From positions 248,001 to 312,000 of the forward strand of contig NZ_CABPSQ010000004.1 of NCBI RefSeq assembly GCF_902459775.1: a stretch of 64,000 nucleotides of DNA. Reading direction: 5' to 3'. How positions within the stretch are numbered: the stretch's first letter is position 1; each line of letters opens with the position of its first letter. The translations under genes were made by a program, and so were the position numbers. Source of the stretch: Pandoraea captiosa. GTDB taxonomy: Bacteria > Pseudomonadota > Gammaproteobacteria > Burkholderiales > Burkholderiaceae. Positions 10,262-19,842 of this stretch are shown here, piece by piece. Under the pieces are notes generated by a model. The model searched no databases, had not been told where the DNA came from, and saw nothing but the letters and a program-made list of their open reading frames with translations.

Positions 10262-10680
10262 GACAGATTCCTGTTAAGGCCACCGCTAACGATACGCACG
10301 GCCCCCATTGGGCCGGTCGGCAAGCGTGGCAGACAAAGCGAACAAATTGAGCAAGAGCGATGCCCGGCAAGCGCCGCGCACTCACACTGGCGGTGTGGCG
10401 GCTCGTTTGCAGGGACGAAAACGCGCATTTTACCAAAAATGCGGGCAACGCGCTCTGGAATCCAGTTGTTCTGACCCCTTTTTTCACCTGGGGCATTGCG
10501 TCGGCTTCCGTGCCCAACGCGCCCCGGTGTGGCCGACGTTCCAGCCGTCATCGGTGCGATGGCTGCAATCGCACCCCCGCACACGGCGATTCAGGCAAAA
10601 TAGCGGCGTTTCTCCGTCGATCTCCTTCGCCCGCCTCGCGACTCGTCGCCCGTCATTGCCATTGCCGTCATCGCTGTCAC
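10262..10680. other. Divergent suhB/trmJ intergenic region
   Basis: This 419-bp region carries no convincing gene. On the minus strand an extended -10 (TGGTAAAAT, 10427-10435) is a plausible suhB promoter. The plus side holds C-rich sequence and a GGCAAAATAGCG stretch about 80 nt before trmJ that could be a weak -10. Confidence 0.4.
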
Positions 10681-11526
10681 ATGTCCCAGTCTGCTGCTAC
10701 CGCCTCGCCGTCCATCTTCGACCAAGTGCGTTTCGTGCTCAACGAAACGAGCCATCCCGGCAACGTTGGCTCGGCTGCGCGTGCGATCAAGACGATGGGC
10801 TTCGGACGGCTGGTGCTCGCTGCGCCGCGTGCCGGGGCCGACGTGTTGCGCGACGCCGAGGCGGTCGCGCTGGCCAGCGGCGCCGACGACGTGCTGGCCA
10901 GCGCGCTCGTGGTGCCGGATCTCGATGCCGCGTTGCAGGGCGTGAGCTGGGCGGTTGCGCTGTCCGCACGTTCGCGCGAGTACGGCCCCCCCAATGCCGA
11001 ACCGCGCGAGAGTGCGGCCATTGCCGTGCAGCATGCGGCACAGGGCGGCTCGGTGGCGTTCGTTTTCGGTAGCGAGCGCACGGGGCTGTCGAACGCCGAT
11101 GTCGAGCGCTGCAACGCGCTCGTGCATATTCCGGCCAATCCGGTGTACAGCTCGCTGAATCTCTCGCAGGCGGTGCAACTGATCGCCTGGGAGATGCGCA
11201 TGGCGTGTCTGGCGCATGAGCGCGGCGACGCTGCAAACGTCGTCGCCGACACAAGCCATGAGGCCATTGAGCGTGCGACGGGCCTGCCGACGCCGTCGCC
11301 AGGCTCTGCGCCCCACGAGGCGCTCGCTACGCGCGACGATGTCGAAGGCATGCTGGCGCATCTGGAGCGGGCGCTCGTCGATCTGGATTTCCTCGATCCC
11401 GACAATCCCAAGAAGTTGATGACGCGGTTGCGCCGGTTGTTCGCGAAGAGTCATCTCGAGCGCGAGGAAGTCAACATTCTGCGAGGCATCGCAAAGCACA
11501 TTCTGGAGCGCAGAACGCGTCGGTGA
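10681..11526 (+). CDS. trmJ: tRNA (cytidine/uridine-32-2'-O)-methyltransferase
   Basis: This SPOUT methyltransferase of 281 aa modifies position 32 of several tRNAs with SAM. Conserved segments are VRFVLNETSHPGNVGSAARA (N-terminus), FVFGSERTGLSNADVERC and VHIPANPVYSSLNLSQAVQL (the trefoil-knot cofactor site). The C-terminal helical extension (residues about 180-281, ending REEVNILRGIAKHILERR) matches the TrmJ dimerisation tail. The ATG at 10681 directly precedes the conserved core. Longer in-frame starts would read low-complexity sequence. Confidence 0.93.
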   Translation: MSQSAATASPSIFDQVRFVLNETSHPGNVGSAARAIKTMGFGRLVLAAPRAGADVLRDAEAVALASGADDVLASALVVPDLDAALQGVSWAVALSARSREYGPPNAEPRESAAIAVQHAAQGGSVAFVFGSERTGLSNADVERCNALVHIPANPVYSSLNLSQAVQLIAWEMRMACLAHERGDAANVVADTSHEAIERATGLPTPSPGSAPHEALATRDDVEGMLAHLERALVDLDFLDPDNPKKLMTRLRRLFAKSHLEREEVNILRGIAKHILERRTRR

Positions 11527-11556
11527 ATGCGTCGCTGAATGTGTCACTGAATGCGC
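11523..11556 (+). repeat. Imperfect 12-bp tandem repeat at the trmJ stop
   Basis: Three copies of TGAATGYGYCRC-like units begin at the trmJ stop codon (TGAATGCGTCGC, TGAATGTGTCAC, TGAATGCGCAAA). Confidence 0.6.
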
Positions 11557-11870
11557 AAAAATCTCATACAATCGTGAGTCACAAGCTTATCGGCCTCTCG
11601 CGGATATGAATCGTTTGCGCCAGCGTTGCGCTGCTTCTCTGCCTTATCACGTTCACTGTTGTTAGCCCTGCGCTGACTTGCGTGACGCTGCGCCGATGCG
11701 GCGTGCGTCACCGCTTTGCAGTGCCCGCCGGTCCTCATCGGGTCCAATCGGGTCCAATCGGGTCCAACCGGTTCACCTCGGCTCGCGCTGCGCTCGCATC
11801 CCCGCTTATTCACGTCGATCCCCGCAATAATGACGGCCGGACGACGTACGACAGGACCGCATTCAGGCTT
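11527..11870. other. trmJ-cysE intergenic region
   Basis: This 344-bp stretch contains a candidate -10 (TACAAT, 11567-11572), an Fe-S-regulator-like search was negative by eye, and a 10-bp tandem repeat lies nearer cysE. No gene is recognised. Confidence 0.4.
11737..11767 (+). repeat. 10-bp perfect tandem repeat, three copies
   Basis: ATCGGGTCCA is repeated three times head to tail, about 105 nt before cysE. The near 10-bp period would place each copy on the same face of the helix. Confidence 0.85.
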
Positions 11871-12659
11871 ATGTTCACCCGTCTTCGCGAAGATATCGCC
11901 GCCATTCGGCAAAAGGATCCCGCCGCTCGCAGCAATTGGGAGGTCTTCACCTGCTATCCCGGCCTGCATGCCGTGATGCTGCATCGCGTGGCGCACCGTT
12001 GCTGGACGTCGGGTTTCAAGTGGCTGGGCCGTTACGTTTCGCAGTACGCCCGCTTTCTCACCGGTATCGAAATCCATCCGGGCGCGACGCTCGGGCGGCG
12101 TGTGTTCATCGATCACGGCATGGGCGTGGTGATCGGAGAGACCGCGGTGATCGGCGACGACTGCACGATCTATCAGGGCGTCACGCTCGGCGGCACGTCG
12201 CTCGCGCGCGGCGCAAAGCGTCACCCGACGCTCGAAGCCGGGGTGATCGTGGGGGCCGGCGCGAAAGTACTCGGCGGCTTCACCGTCGGTGAGGGCGCGA
12301 AGATCGGATCGAATGCGGTCGTCGTGAAGGCGGTGCCGGCCGGTGGCACGGCCGTGGGCAATCCGGCCCGCATCGTGCGCGCCGAAGCACCCCGCGAGGG
12401 GACTGGCGGCGCTGACGCCAAATCGGCAGGCGCCGCGCGCAAGGCGGAATTCTCGGCTTACGGCATTGCGCCGAACGCCGACGATCCCGTTTCTCTCGCG
12501 ATTCACGGTCTGATCGAAAATGCGACCGATCAGGCGCACAAGATCGATGTGATGGTGGCGGCGCTCAATCAACTCGGGGCCCATCTCGAAGCGCTCGGTG
12601 CGAGTAAGATCGACACCGCCGAACTGCGCAAGCTCGGCAAGGAAATTCAGGACATGTGA
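11871..12659 (+). CDS. cysE: Serine O-acetyltransferase
   Basis: The 262-aa enzyme makes O-acetylserine from serine and acetyl-CoA, the first step of cysteine synthesis. The N-terminal helical part ([20 protein letters not shown]) is followed by a left-handed beta helix with hexapeptide repeats and the active-site region [18 protein letters not shown], then [19 protein letters not shown]. Residues from about 170 on form a long tail with predicted helices ([19 protein letters not shown]) not found in short SATs but seen in EpsC-like forms of this order. A strong terminator follows. Confidence 0.93.
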   Translation: MFTRLREDIAAIRQKDPAARSNWEVFTCYPGLHAVMLHRVAHRCWTSGFKWLGRYVSQYARFLTGIEIHPGATLGRRVFIDHGMGVVIGETAVIGDDCTIYQGVTLGGTSLARGAKRHPTLEAGVIVGAGAKVLGGFTVGEGAKIGSNAVVVKAVPAGGTAVGNPARIVRAEAPREGTGGADAKSAGAARKAEFSAYGIAPNADDPVSLAIHGLIENATDQAHKIDVMVAALNQLGAHLEALGASKIDTAELRKLGKEIQDM

Positions 12660-12709
12660 CGCGAGGGCGTGCGAAGGCGTGCCAGCACGGTACGTCCGGA
12701 CGAATGGAG

Positions 12710-12735
12710 CGGCCCGCTTTCGAGCGGGCCGTTTT
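12710..12735 (+). terminator. Intrinsic terminator of cysE
   Basis: CGGCCCGCT, a TTCG tetraloop and AGCGGGCCG form a perfect 9-bp stem followed by TTTT. Confidence 0.85.
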
Positions 12736-12818
12736 GCGTTCGGGGGGGCAGTGAGGCGGTGACCGTGAAGCGGCGGCAGTGACGCAGTGATGCACGGAGC
12801 GTCGATCCGACGATGATG

Positions 12819-13697
12819 TCAGTCAGTGACAGCGCCCGTGACGTCGACCGAAGGCGCGAGATCGATGGCACGCAACCCGTTGGCGTCCCATTGCAGATAG
12901 CCGCCGCGCGGCGGCTCGACATCGAACTCCCAGTCGGGCAGCACCCAGCGCACGCGTCGTCCGTCGGCATGTCGTGCCGGGCGGTGCGTGTGTCCGTGCA
13001 CGAGCGTGCGTTCGCCGGTGGCGTCGAGCAACGCGGCGATGGCGTTCGCATTGGCATCGGCATACGCCATGCGATGCGCACCCTTGGCCGCGCTTCGTTG
13101 CCGGATGCGATCGGCGATGCCCATGCGCACCCGCAGCGGCAGCATCAGGAAAAATGCCTTGCCGAGCGGCGAATGCGCAATGCGGCGAAAGCGTTGGTAG
13201 CCCACGTCGTCGGTGCACAGCTGATCGCCGTGACTAAGGACCAGCGCCTGACCGAGAAACGAGAACACGCACGGGTCGTCGAGCATGACCGCGCCGGCCG
13301 CATGTGCGAAGCGCTTGCCGAGCAGGAAATCCCGGTTGCCGCGCATCACCGCGATAGGGACGCCGCTGGCCGAGAGATCGGCCATGGCGGCGGTCATGCG
13401 TCGTGCAAAGGCGCCGAGCGGTTCGGCAGCGGGGCCGTCCGTGGGCGGCGCGCCTGGCGGATTGCCGTTGCCGGGGAGGTCGGCGTCGAGCATATCGTCG
13501 CCGATCCAGTATTCGAACAGATCGCCGAGGATGAAAAGGATGGACGCTTCACGCGCGGGACCGCGCAGGAAGTCTTCGAAGACCTGCACCGTACGCGGCA
13601 GCGCCGGTGAGAGGTGGAGATCGGAAATGAAAAGCGCGGGCCCGTCGCCCCGTGGTGTCACGGGACATTGCGGGCACCGCGCAGTCGATACTGGCAT
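12819..13697 (-). CDS. lpxH: UDP-2,3-diacylglucosamine diphosphatase
   Basis: The 292-aa calcineurin-like phosphoesterase hydrolyses UDP-2,3-diacylglucosamine to lipid X in lipid A synthesis at the inner membrane. Metal-site motifs are all visible: FISDLHLS (about 23-30), GDLFEYWIGDD (about 58-68), MRGNRDFLLG, LSHGDQLCTDD and GHTHRPARH. It is longer than E. coli LpxH (240 aa) because of an N-terminal lead and an inserted Pro/Gly-rich loop around NPPGAPPTDGPAAEP. It lies 37 nt after ppiB on the minus strand, so co-transcription with ppiA-ppiB is likely. Confidence 0.92.
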   Translation of the reverse strand: MPVSTARCPQCPVTPRGDGPALFISDLHLSPALPRTVQVFEDFLRGPAREASILFILGDLFEYWIGDDMLDADLPGNGNPPGAPPTDGPAAEPLGAFARRMTAAMADLSASGVPIAVMRGNRDFLLGKRFAHAAGAVMLDDPCVFSFLGQALVLSHGDQLCTDDVGYQRFRRIAHSPLGKAFFLMLPLRVRMGIADRIRQRSAAKGAHRMAYADANANAIAALLDATGERTLVHGHTHRPARHADGRRVRWVLPDWEFDVEPPRGGYLQWDANGLRAIDLAPSVDVTGAVTD

Positions 13698-13734
13698 CGA
13701 GTGTCGCCGTTCGCTGTTCGCGCAGTGCGTGAGC

Positions 13735-14229
13735 TTAGGCGACGATCACGGCCTTTTCGATCACGACGTCGTCGACCGGCACGTCCTGGTGGAAGCCCTT
13801 CGAACCGGTCTTCACGCCCTTGATCGCGTCGACCACTTCCTGGCCTTCGACGACCTTGCCGAACACGGCGTAGCCCCAGCCTTGCGGCGTCGGCGAGCTG
13901 TGGTTCAGGAATTCGTTGTCGTTCACGTTGATGAAGAACTGTGCCGTGGCCGAGTGCGGATCGTTCGTGCGCGCCATGGCCAGCGTGTACTTGTCGTTCT
14001 TGAGGCCGTTGTTGGCTTCGTTTTCGATCGGTGCTTCGGTCTGCTTTTGCTTCATGCCGACTTCGAAGCCGCCGCCCTGAACCATGAAGCCGTTGATGAC
14101 GCGGTGGAACACCGTGCCGTCATAGAAGCCCTTCTTGACGTATTCGAGGAAGTTCGCGACCGTCTTCGGTGCTTTGGCTTCGTCGAGTTCGATACGAATG
14201 ACGCCGTGATTGGTGTGCAGTTCAACCAT
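13735..14229 (-). CDS. ppiB: Cytoplasmic peptidyl-prolyl cis-trans isomerase (cyclophilin)
   Basis: The 164-aa cyclophilin has no signal peptide. It shows the catalytic [15 protein letters not shown] and the [19 protein letters not shown] segment typical of bacterial PpiB, and accelerates proline isomerisation during folding. It follows the paralogous ppiA by 45 nt. The two are about 60 percent alike by eye across the core, consistent with a duplication and later acquisition or loss of the export signal. Confidence 0.95.
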   Translation of the reverse strand: MVELHTNHGVIRIELDEAKAPKTVANFLEYVKKGFYDGTVFHRVINGFMVQGGGFEVGMKQKQTEAPIENEANNGLKNDKYTLAMARTNDPHSATAQFFINVNDNEFLNHSSPTPQGWGYAVFGKVVEGQEVVDAIKGVKTGSKGFHQDVPVDDVVIEKAVIVA

Positions 14230-14274
14230 GATGCTTTCCTTCTGATGAAATGGTCCCGGGGGGCCGGAGGAGGA

Positions 14275-14880
14275 TCAGCGCTTGACGACGCTGGCCGATT
14301 CGATCACGACCGCCGTGGCGGGCACGTCGGAATACATGCCCTTGCGAGTCGTGGCCACACCCTTGATCTTCTCGACGGTATCCATGCCGGACACCACCTT
14401 GCCGAATACCGTATAGCCGAAGCCGTCCGGGTTGGGGTAATCCAGTGACGCATTATCCTTCACATTGATGAAGAATTGCGCGGTTGCCGAATTCGGGTCC
14501 GACGTACGAGCCATCGCGATGGTGCCGATCGTGTTCTTCAGACCGTTCTTCGATTCGCTCGGAATCGCGGCGCGCGTGGGCTTTTGATCCATGGCAGGGG
14601 TGAAACCGCCGCCCTGAATCATGAAGCCATTGATCACGCGATGGAAGATGGTGCCGTTATAGAAACCATCGTTGACGTATTGCAGGAAGTTCTCGACCGT
14701 CTTGGGGGCGGCCTTCGGGTTGACTTCGACCACGAAGTTGCCGAGCGATGTTTTGAACTGCACCTGCGGTTGCGCACTCTGCGCGAAGGCCGGCAGGCTC
14801 GTGCCTGCGAGCGCCGCTGCGCTGAGCGCGGCGCCGACGCCGCCGAGCAGTGCGCGGCGCAGACGATTCGGGAAGGACAT
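14275..14880 (-). CDS. ppiA: Periplasmic peptidyl-prolyl cis-trans isomerase (cyclophilin)
   Basis: The 201-aa cyclophilin carries a Sec signal peptide (RRALLGGVGAALSAAALAG, cleavage after PAFAQ or so). The core holds [15 protein letters not shown] and [20 protein letters not shown] place the start at the ATG at 14880, which has GGAGAC 5-6 nt upstream. The ATG four codons earlier lacks a ribosome site. It works in the periplasm on exported proteins. Together with the TPR gene upstream and ppiB/lpxH downstream it forms a minus-strand block. Confidence 0.93.
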   Translation of the reverse strand: MSFPNRLRRALLGGVGAALSAAALAGTSLPAFAQSAQPQVQFKTSLGNFVVEVNPKAAPKTVENFLQYVNDGFYNGTIFHRVINGFMIQGGGFTPAMDQKPTRAAIPSESKNGLKNTIGTIAMARTSDPNSATAQFFINVKDNASLDYPNPDGFGYTVFGKVVSGMDTVEKIKGVATTRKGMYSDVPATAVVIESASVVKR

Positions 14881-14929
14881 GCGTGTCTCCATGACGAAAG
14901 GGGAATCGCTTCGAGTCGAAGCGCTGAGC

Positions 14930-15706
14930 TTAGTTGCCCGACTTGCCGACGTTTTTCAGGTCGGCATTTTCGCCGGTCTTAGCCGGTGACGGTGCCTGGC
15001 CGACCGGCGCTGCGCGCTGCGGTGCGAGCATGCCCGACAGGATCTTCTCGCGGTTCGACACGCGGGCCGTCGGCGCGAGCTTCAGGGATTTCTGATAAGC
15101 CTGTTGCGCGAGCTTGGCGTAGACATCGCCGAGGTTGGCATAAGCGACGGCAAAGCCGGGGTTGTTGCGAATCGCGCTCTCGAGTGCGGCGCGCGCCTTG
15201 TCGTATTCGCCTGCCTGCGCATAGAGCGCCGCGAGGTTGTTGAACGGTTCGGGCAATTCCGGGAAGTCCTGCGTGAGCGCCGTGAAAACGTCGATCGCTT
15301 CCGCATTACGGCCCATTTCCATCAGCACGCGGCCGCGCGTAAAGCGCACCTGCGCATCGCGCGGGTACTGCTTGAGATGCTCGTCGATCTTGGTCAGGGC
15401 GTCGTTGAACTTGCCTGCATCGACCAGCTTGTTGATGGCCGATTCGCTGGCTTGCTGCGGTGTTTGCAGCGGCGCGGGCGGCGGCGGATCAGTGATGGCC
15501 TGCGCCCCTGCAGGCAGAGCGAACAGTGCACCGGCCAGGCCGAGCGTGGCGCCGGCGAGCATCGATGCGCGCGCCAGGGCGCGAGCGCTGCGAACCGCAG
15601 CGGCGACCGGGTGCAAGCGAGAGGCAAGGCGGGAAGCCAGGCGAGAGGCGGGGCGCAAGGAAACGCGCGTGGACGGGTGCGGAATTGACCGGCTTCGTTG
15701 CGTCAT
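14930..15706 (-). CDS. Exported tetratricopeptide-repeat protein
   Basis: This 258-aa protein has a long arginine-rich lead followed by a hydrophobic stretch (MLAGATLGLAGALFALPAGA, probable signal peptide) and then at least three TPR units, for example DAQVRFTRGRVLMEMGRNAE and LPEPFNNLAALYAQAGEYDK. It is probably a periplasmic or envelope scaffold protein. The exact partner is unknown. A start at 15706 (MTQRSRS) is preferred over 15739. The N-terminal RLASRLASRL is encoded by short direct repeats. It heads the ppiA-ppiB-lpxH strand and is divergent from cysS. Confidence 0.75.
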   Translation of the reverse strand: MTQRSRSIPHPSTRVSLRPASRLASRLASRLHPVAAAVRSARALARASMLAGATLGLAGALFALPAGAQAITDPPPPAPLQTPQQASESAINKLVDAGKFNDALTKIDEHLKQYPRDAQVRFTRGRVLMEMGRNAEAIDVFTALTQDFPELPEPFNNLAALYAQAGEYDKARAALESAIRNNPGFAVAYANLGDVYAKLAQQAYQKSLKLAPTARVSNREKILSGMLAPQRAAPVGQAPSPAKTGENADLKNVGKSGN

Positions 15707-15743
15707 AGTGGGTGCTTGGGATACCTGAGAGGTGCACAAGAGA

Positions 15744-15752
15744 TGCTATACT
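15744..15752 (+). promoter_or_regulatory. Extended -10 promoter candidate for cysS
   Basis: TGCTATACT combines the TGn extension with TATACT, about 187 nt before the cysS ATG. No clear -35. Confidence 0.45.
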
Positions 15753-15938
15753 CGGCCGCATTCTAACAAAACACCTGCGCCCGGCCCGCGCCATTTCTCG
15801 ATGTGGCAGTGGCGGCGGTTCGCAGGTTCGTTTTTTCTACCGCACGGCGCGCAGCCCGCCTCGCGATATCGCTCTCGTTTCACGTGAGGATATCGTCGCA
15901 GCGTCCGGCGCTGTTGCCGCCCGGTCAAGCGCATATCT

Positions 15939-17342
15939 ATGGATTCACTCCGTGTCTACAACTCGCTCGCGCGAGATAAGCAGCCGTTCGTACCCCTCGT
16001 CGCTGGCGAAGTCCGCATGTATGTTTGCGGGATGACGGTGTACGACTACTGTCACATCGGTCATGCGCGCGTGATGGTGGTATTCGACATGGTGCAGCGC
16101 TGGTTGCGCACGCTGGGTTATCGCGTCACGTATGTGCGCAACATCACGGATATCGACGACAAGATCATCAAGCGCGCGCTCGAGAACGGCGAGACGATGC
16201 GCGAGCTCACGACGCGTTTCATTGCGGCCATGCACGAAGACGCCGATGCGCTCGGCGTGCAGCGTCCCGATCACGAGCCGCGTGCGACCGATTTCATTCC
16301 GCAAATGGTGGACATGATCGGCACGCTGCAACGCAACGGTTATGCCTATCAGGCCGACGACGGCGATGTGAACTACGCGGTGCGCAAGTTCGCCACTTAC
16401 GGCCAGCTCTCCGGCAAGTCCATCGAGGACCTGCGCGCGGGCGAGCGCGTGGCAGCCAATACGGCCAAGCAGGACCCGCTCGACTTCGTGCTGTGGAAGC
16501 GCGCGAAGGACACCGAGCCGGAAGAGTCGAAATGGGCGTCGCCGTGGGGCGCCGGTCGTCCCGGCTGGCATATCGAGTGCTCGGCCATGAGTTGCCAGTT
16601 GCTCGGCAACCATTTCGACATCCATGGCGGCGGCGCGGATCTGCAATTCCCGCATCATGAGAACGAAATCGCGCAGAGCGAGGGCGCGACGGGCGAGACG
16701 TTCGTCAATTACTGGATGCATAACGGCTTCGTGCGCGTGGACAACGAGAAGATGTCCAAGTCGCTGGGCAACTTCTTCACGATCCGCGAGGTGTTGGCGA
16801 AATTCGATGCAGAGGTCGTTCGCTTTTTCATCCTGCGCGCGCAGTATCGCAGTCCGCTCAACTACAGCGATGCGCATCTCGACGACGCACGCGGCGGTCT
16901 GACGCGGCTTTACACTGCGCTCAAGGATGCGACGGGCGACGGTGCGCCACTGGACTGGAACGAGCCGTTCGCGCAGCGCTTTGCCGCCGCCATGAACGAC
17001 GACTTCAACACGCCGGTGGCGATCTCGGTGTTGTTCGAGCTCGCGGGCGAAATCAACAAGCAGCGCGATCCTGTGCTGGTGCGTCAGTTGCAGGCGCTGG
17101 CGGGCACGCTGGGCCTGCTCGGTCGAGATCCGCAGTCGTTCCTGCAAGGGGCGACGGGCGGGGACGATGCGGGCGATGGCGATGCTTTGCGGGCGTCGGT
17201 CGAAGCGCGTATCGAAGCGCGGGCGCAGGCCAAGCGCGATCGCAATTTTGCCGAGGCTGACCGTATTCGTGCCGAATTGTTGTCCGAAGGCATCGTGCTG
17301 GAAGATCGTCCCGGAGGCGCCACCGAATGGCGTCGTGCTTGA
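15939..17342 (+). CDS. cysS: Cysteinyl-tRNA synthetase
   Basis: The 467-aa class I synthetase charges tRNA-Cys. It has the zinc-ligand [17 protein letters not shown] (with HIGH), the second zinc part [19 protein letters not shown], and KMSKSLGNF. Length matches E. coli CysS (461 aa). It is followed after 24 nt by the glycosylase gene on the same strand, so the two are probably co-transcribed. Confidence 0.97.
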   Translation: MDSLRVYNSLARDKQPFVPLVAGEVRMYVCGMTVYDYCHIGHARVMVVFDMVQRWLRTLGYRVTYVRNITDIDDKIIKRALENGETMRELTTRFIAAMHEDADALGVQRPDHEPRATDFIPQMVDMIGTLQRNGYAYQADDGDVNYAVRKFATYGQLSGKSIEDLRAGERVAANTAKQDPLDFVLWKRAKDTEPEESKWASPWGAGRPGWHIECSAMSCQLLGNHFDIHGGGADLQFPHHENEIAQSEGATGETFVNYWMHNGFVRVDNEKMSKSLGNFFTIREVLAKFDAEVVRFFILRAQYRSPLNYSDAHLDDARGGLTRLYTALKDATGDGAPLDWNEPFAQRFAAAMNDDFNTPVAISVLFELAGEINKQRDPVLVRQLQALAGTLGLLGRDPQSFLQGATGGDDAGDGDALRASVEARIEARAQAKRDRNFAEADRIRAELLSEGIVLEDRPGGATEWRRA

Positions 17343-17366
17343 GCGCGACGCATCGAGGCAAATCTC

Positions 17367-18608
17367 ATGGTGACTCGTAAATCCGTAGCCGCGAAGGTTG
17401 CGACCAAGACCCCGGCGACCAAGCGTGCCGCAAAGGGCGTGACGAAGGCCACCCGGCCTGCGTCGACGTCCGAGGACGCGACACGTCGCGCACCGCGCAA
17501 GGCGGTGGTGGCGGCGACTGGCAAAGCCCCCGTGAAGGCGGTGAAAGCGGACAAGGTGGAAAGGTCGGAAAGGTCAGACAAGGCGATGAAAGCGCCGGCA
17601 AAGACGGCCGGGGTTGGCGCTGCGCGCAAGACGGCAATCCAGAAGGCCGAAAAGTCCGACTCGACGGAAAAGACGGCGCGAAAAGTCGCGAAGACGAGCG
17701 CAGTGAAGGCCGGTGCGAAGATTGCTGAGACGGTCGGTGCAAAGGTCGGTGCGAAGGTTGGTGCGAAGGTTGGTGCGAAGGTTGGTGTGAAGGTTGGTGT
17801 GAAGGTTGGTGTGAGGGCGCCGCGCAAGCCTGCCGCGAAGCCGGAAACGTCTCCGGCGACGACGCGTCGCGTGGTGGCCAAGCGCGACGGCGAGACGCGT
17901 ATCGTCACCCCGGAAATCGAGCTTATCGAGCACGAGGCTGTCGATGCGGTGGTGACGGGCGTGGTGCCGCTACCGGTCGCGCCTGGGGCGTCGCGCCCCG
18001 ATTTCTGGGATCAGGCGTGTGCCGATCTGATGAAGCGCGATCGCATTCTCAAGAAGCTGATTCCCCAATTCGGTCCGGCCCATCTGACCGGGCGAGGGGA
18101 GCCGTTCGTTACGCTCGCGCGTTCGATCGTCGGGCAACAGATTTCCGTGAAGGCGGCGCAGGCCGTATGGGATCGCGTGGTCGCGATCTGTCCGAAGCTC
18201 TCGCCGTCGCAGTTCATCAAGGCCGGGCACGACGCGCTCGCGGGTTGCGGGTTGTCGCGTCGCAAGGCCGAGTACATTCTCGATCTCGCTACCCATTTCA
18301 AGTCCGGCGCGCTGCACGTGGACGCCTGGGCGAGCATGGACGACGAGGCCGTGATCGCCGAGCTGACCGGTATTCGCGGCATTGGCCGGTGGACGGCTGA
18401 AATGTTCCTGATGTTCAACCTGTTGCGCCCCGATGTCCTGCCGCTCGACGACGTCGGGCTCATCAACGCGATCAGCGTCAATTACTTCAGCGGCGAACCC
18501 GTCACGCGCAGTGAGGCGCGGGAAGTCGCTGCCAACTGGGAGCCGTGGCGCTCCGTTGCCACGTGGTACATGTGGCGCAGTCTCGAGCCGGTGCCGGTCG
18601 AATACTGA
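17367..18608 (+). CDS. AlkA-like DNA-3-methyladenine glycosylase with histone-H1-like N-terminal tail
   Basis: The 413-aa protein has two parts. Residues about 1-190 are an Ala/Lys-rich, nearly structureless basic tail containing AKVGAKVGAKVG-type tetrad repeats, like the tails of bacterial histone-H1-like proteins. Residues about 205-413 are a helix-hairpin-helix-GPD DNA glycosylase: VGQQISVKAAQAVWDRV, GCGLSRRKAEYILDLA, LTGIRGIGRWTAEMFLMF, and the catalytic Asp in LPLDDVGL. The core should excise alkylated purines. The tail is inferred to bind DNA non-specifically. The gene lies 24 nt after cysS. Confidence 0.88.
   Translation: MVTRKSVAAKVATKTPATKRAAKGVTKATRPASTSEDATRRAPRKAVVAATGKAPVKAVKADKVERSERSDKAMKAPAKTAGVGAARKTAIQKAEKSDSTEKTARKVAKTSAVKAGAKIAETVGAKVGAKVGAKVGAKVGVKVGVKVGVRAPRKPAAKPETSPATTRRVVAKRDGETRIVTPEIELIEHEAVDAVVTGVVPLPVAPGASRPDFWDQACADLMKRDRILKKLIPQFGPAHLTGRGEPFVTLARSIVGQQISVKAAQAVWDRVVAICPKLSPSQFIKAGHDALAGCGLSRRKAEYILDLATHFKSGALHVDAWASMDDEAVIAELTGIRGIGRWTAEMFLMFNLLRPDVLPLDDVGLINAISVNYFSGEPVTRSEAREVAANWEPWRSVATWYMWRSLEPVPVEY
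17732..17815 (+). repeat. 12-nt in-frame tandem repeat, seven units
   Basis: Units of the form GGTYGGTGYRAA encode (G)AKVG or VKVG tetrads in the basic tail of the glycosylase gene. C-to-T drift runs along the array. Confidence 0.9.
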
Positions 18609-18702
18609 CCGAACGCCGGTCGCGGCGAATCGTCCCTGGGGTGACCCGACGAACATTTCGATCGTTTGCGGTGTCTTTACGGTTTCCATACCCCCGAGGA
18701 CG

Positions 18703-18708
18703 TATAAT
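18703..18708 (+). promoter_or_regulatory. -10 element upstream of accA
   Basis: A perfect TATAAT is preceded by GACG, with a weak -35. It would start a transcript containing a short leader ORF and accA. Confidence 0.45.
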
Positions 18709-18753
18709 CCGCGTCCATTCCGTCTCAACCAGTCATTTCTGACAGCTATCAAG

Positions 18754-18840
18754 ATGCGAGAGGTGATGAAAGTTGCCTATCTCATCCGGGTAGACGTTAC
18801 CGGCGGTACAATACGCTGCCGCATTTCCGGGGAAACCTGA
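18754..18840 (+). CDS. 28-codon leader ORF coupled to accA
   Basis: [18 protein letters not shown] and nine or ten more residues are followed by TGA, which overlaps the accA ATG (TGATG, 18838-18842). An internal ATG at 18766 has GAGAGG just upstream. Overlap of this kind commonly couples translation. Whether the peptide is made is unknown. No similarity to any known leader peptide is recognised. Confidence 0.3.
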   Translation: MREVMKVAYLIRVDVTGGTIRCRISGET

Positions 18841-19808
18841 TGAAGAACACCTTTTTGGATTTTGAACAGCCGATCGCCGAACTCGAAGCGAAGATTGAAG
18901 AGTTGCGCTTTGTGCAGGACGATTCCGCCGTCGACATTTCCGAAGAGATCGAGCGCCTCTCCAAGAAGAGCCAGCAGCTCACCAAGGACATCTACACGAA
19001 CCTGTCGCCGTGGCAGGTTTCGCAAATCTCGCGTCATCCGCAGCGTCCCTACACGCTCGACTACGTTCGCGACATCTTCACCGACTTTCACGAACTGCAC
19101 GGCGACCGTGCATTTGCGGACGACCACGCCATCGTGGGCGGCATGGCCCGTTTCAACGGCCAGGCCTGCATGGTCATCGGTCACCAGAAAGGTCGCGACA
19201 CGAAGGAGCGTGCGCTGCGTAACTTCGGCATGCCGCGCCCTGAGGGCTACCGCAAGGCCCTGCGTCTGATGAAGATGGCCGAGAAGTTCGGTCTGCCGAT
19301 CTTCACGTTCGTCGACACGCCGGGCGCTTATCCCGGTATCGATGCCGAAGAGCGCGGTCAGTCGGAAGCCATCGGTCACAACCTGTACGTGATGGCTGAG
19401 TTGAAGACGCCGATCATCACCACCATCATCGGTGAAGGCGGTTCGGGCGGCGCACTGGCCGTGGCGGTTGCCGATACGGTCATGATGCTGCAATTCTCGA
19501 CGTACTCGGTGATTTCGCCGGAAGGTTGCGCATCGATTCTGTGGAAGAGCGCGGCCAAGGCCCCGGAAGCCGCCGAAGCGTTGGGTCTGACGGCGCACCG
19601 TCTCAAGGCGCTGGGCCTCATCGACAAGATCGTCAACGAACCGCTCGGCGGCGCGCAACGCGATCCGCTCGGCATGGCGGGCATGCTCAAGCGTGCGCTG
19701 GCCGATTCGCTGCGTCAGTTCCAGGGCATCAGCCACAAGGAATTGCTGGAGCGCCGTTTCGAGCGCCTGATGAGCTATGGCAAATTCAAGGAAGCCGGCG
19801 CGAAGTAA
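18840..19808 (+). CDS. accA: Acetyl-CoA carboxylase carboxyltransferase subunit alpha
   Basis: The 322-aa protein begins [20 protein letters not shown] as AccA proteins do. It contains the crotonase-fold carboxyltransferase core, including [35 protein letters not shown] and [12 protein letters not shown]. With AccD it transfers the carboxyl group from biotin to acetyl-CoA, the committed step of fatty acid synthesis. Length equals the family norm (about 319). GGGGAA lies before the ATG, and tilS follows on the same strand. Confidence 0.97.
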   Translation: MKNTFLDFEQPIAELEAKIEELRFVQDDSAVDISEEIERLSKKSQQLTKDIYTNLSPWQVSQISRHPQRPYTLDYVRDIFTDFHELHGDRAFADDHAIVGGMARFNGQACMVIGHQKGRDTKERALRNFGMPRPEGYRKALRLMKMAEKFGLPIFTFVDTPGAYPGIDAEERGQSEAIGHNLYVMAELKTPIITTIIGEGGSGGALAVAVADTVMMLQFSTYSVISPEGCASILWKSAAKAPEAAEALGLTAHRLKALGLIDKIVNEPLGGAQRDPLGMAGMLKRALADSLRQFQGISHKELLERRFERLMSYGKFKEAGAK

Positions 19809-19842
19809 AACGTCTGCCAATGCGTCGTCGCCCGTGGTGGCG

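Noticed and set aside
8810-10474. 554-codon plus-strand frame across gltX and suhB
   Set aside because: It overlaps two certain genes in other frames and is arginine-rich with no motifs.
15945-17147. 400-codon frame antisense to cysS
   Set aside because: It mirrors the cysS codons and has no independent evidence of coding.
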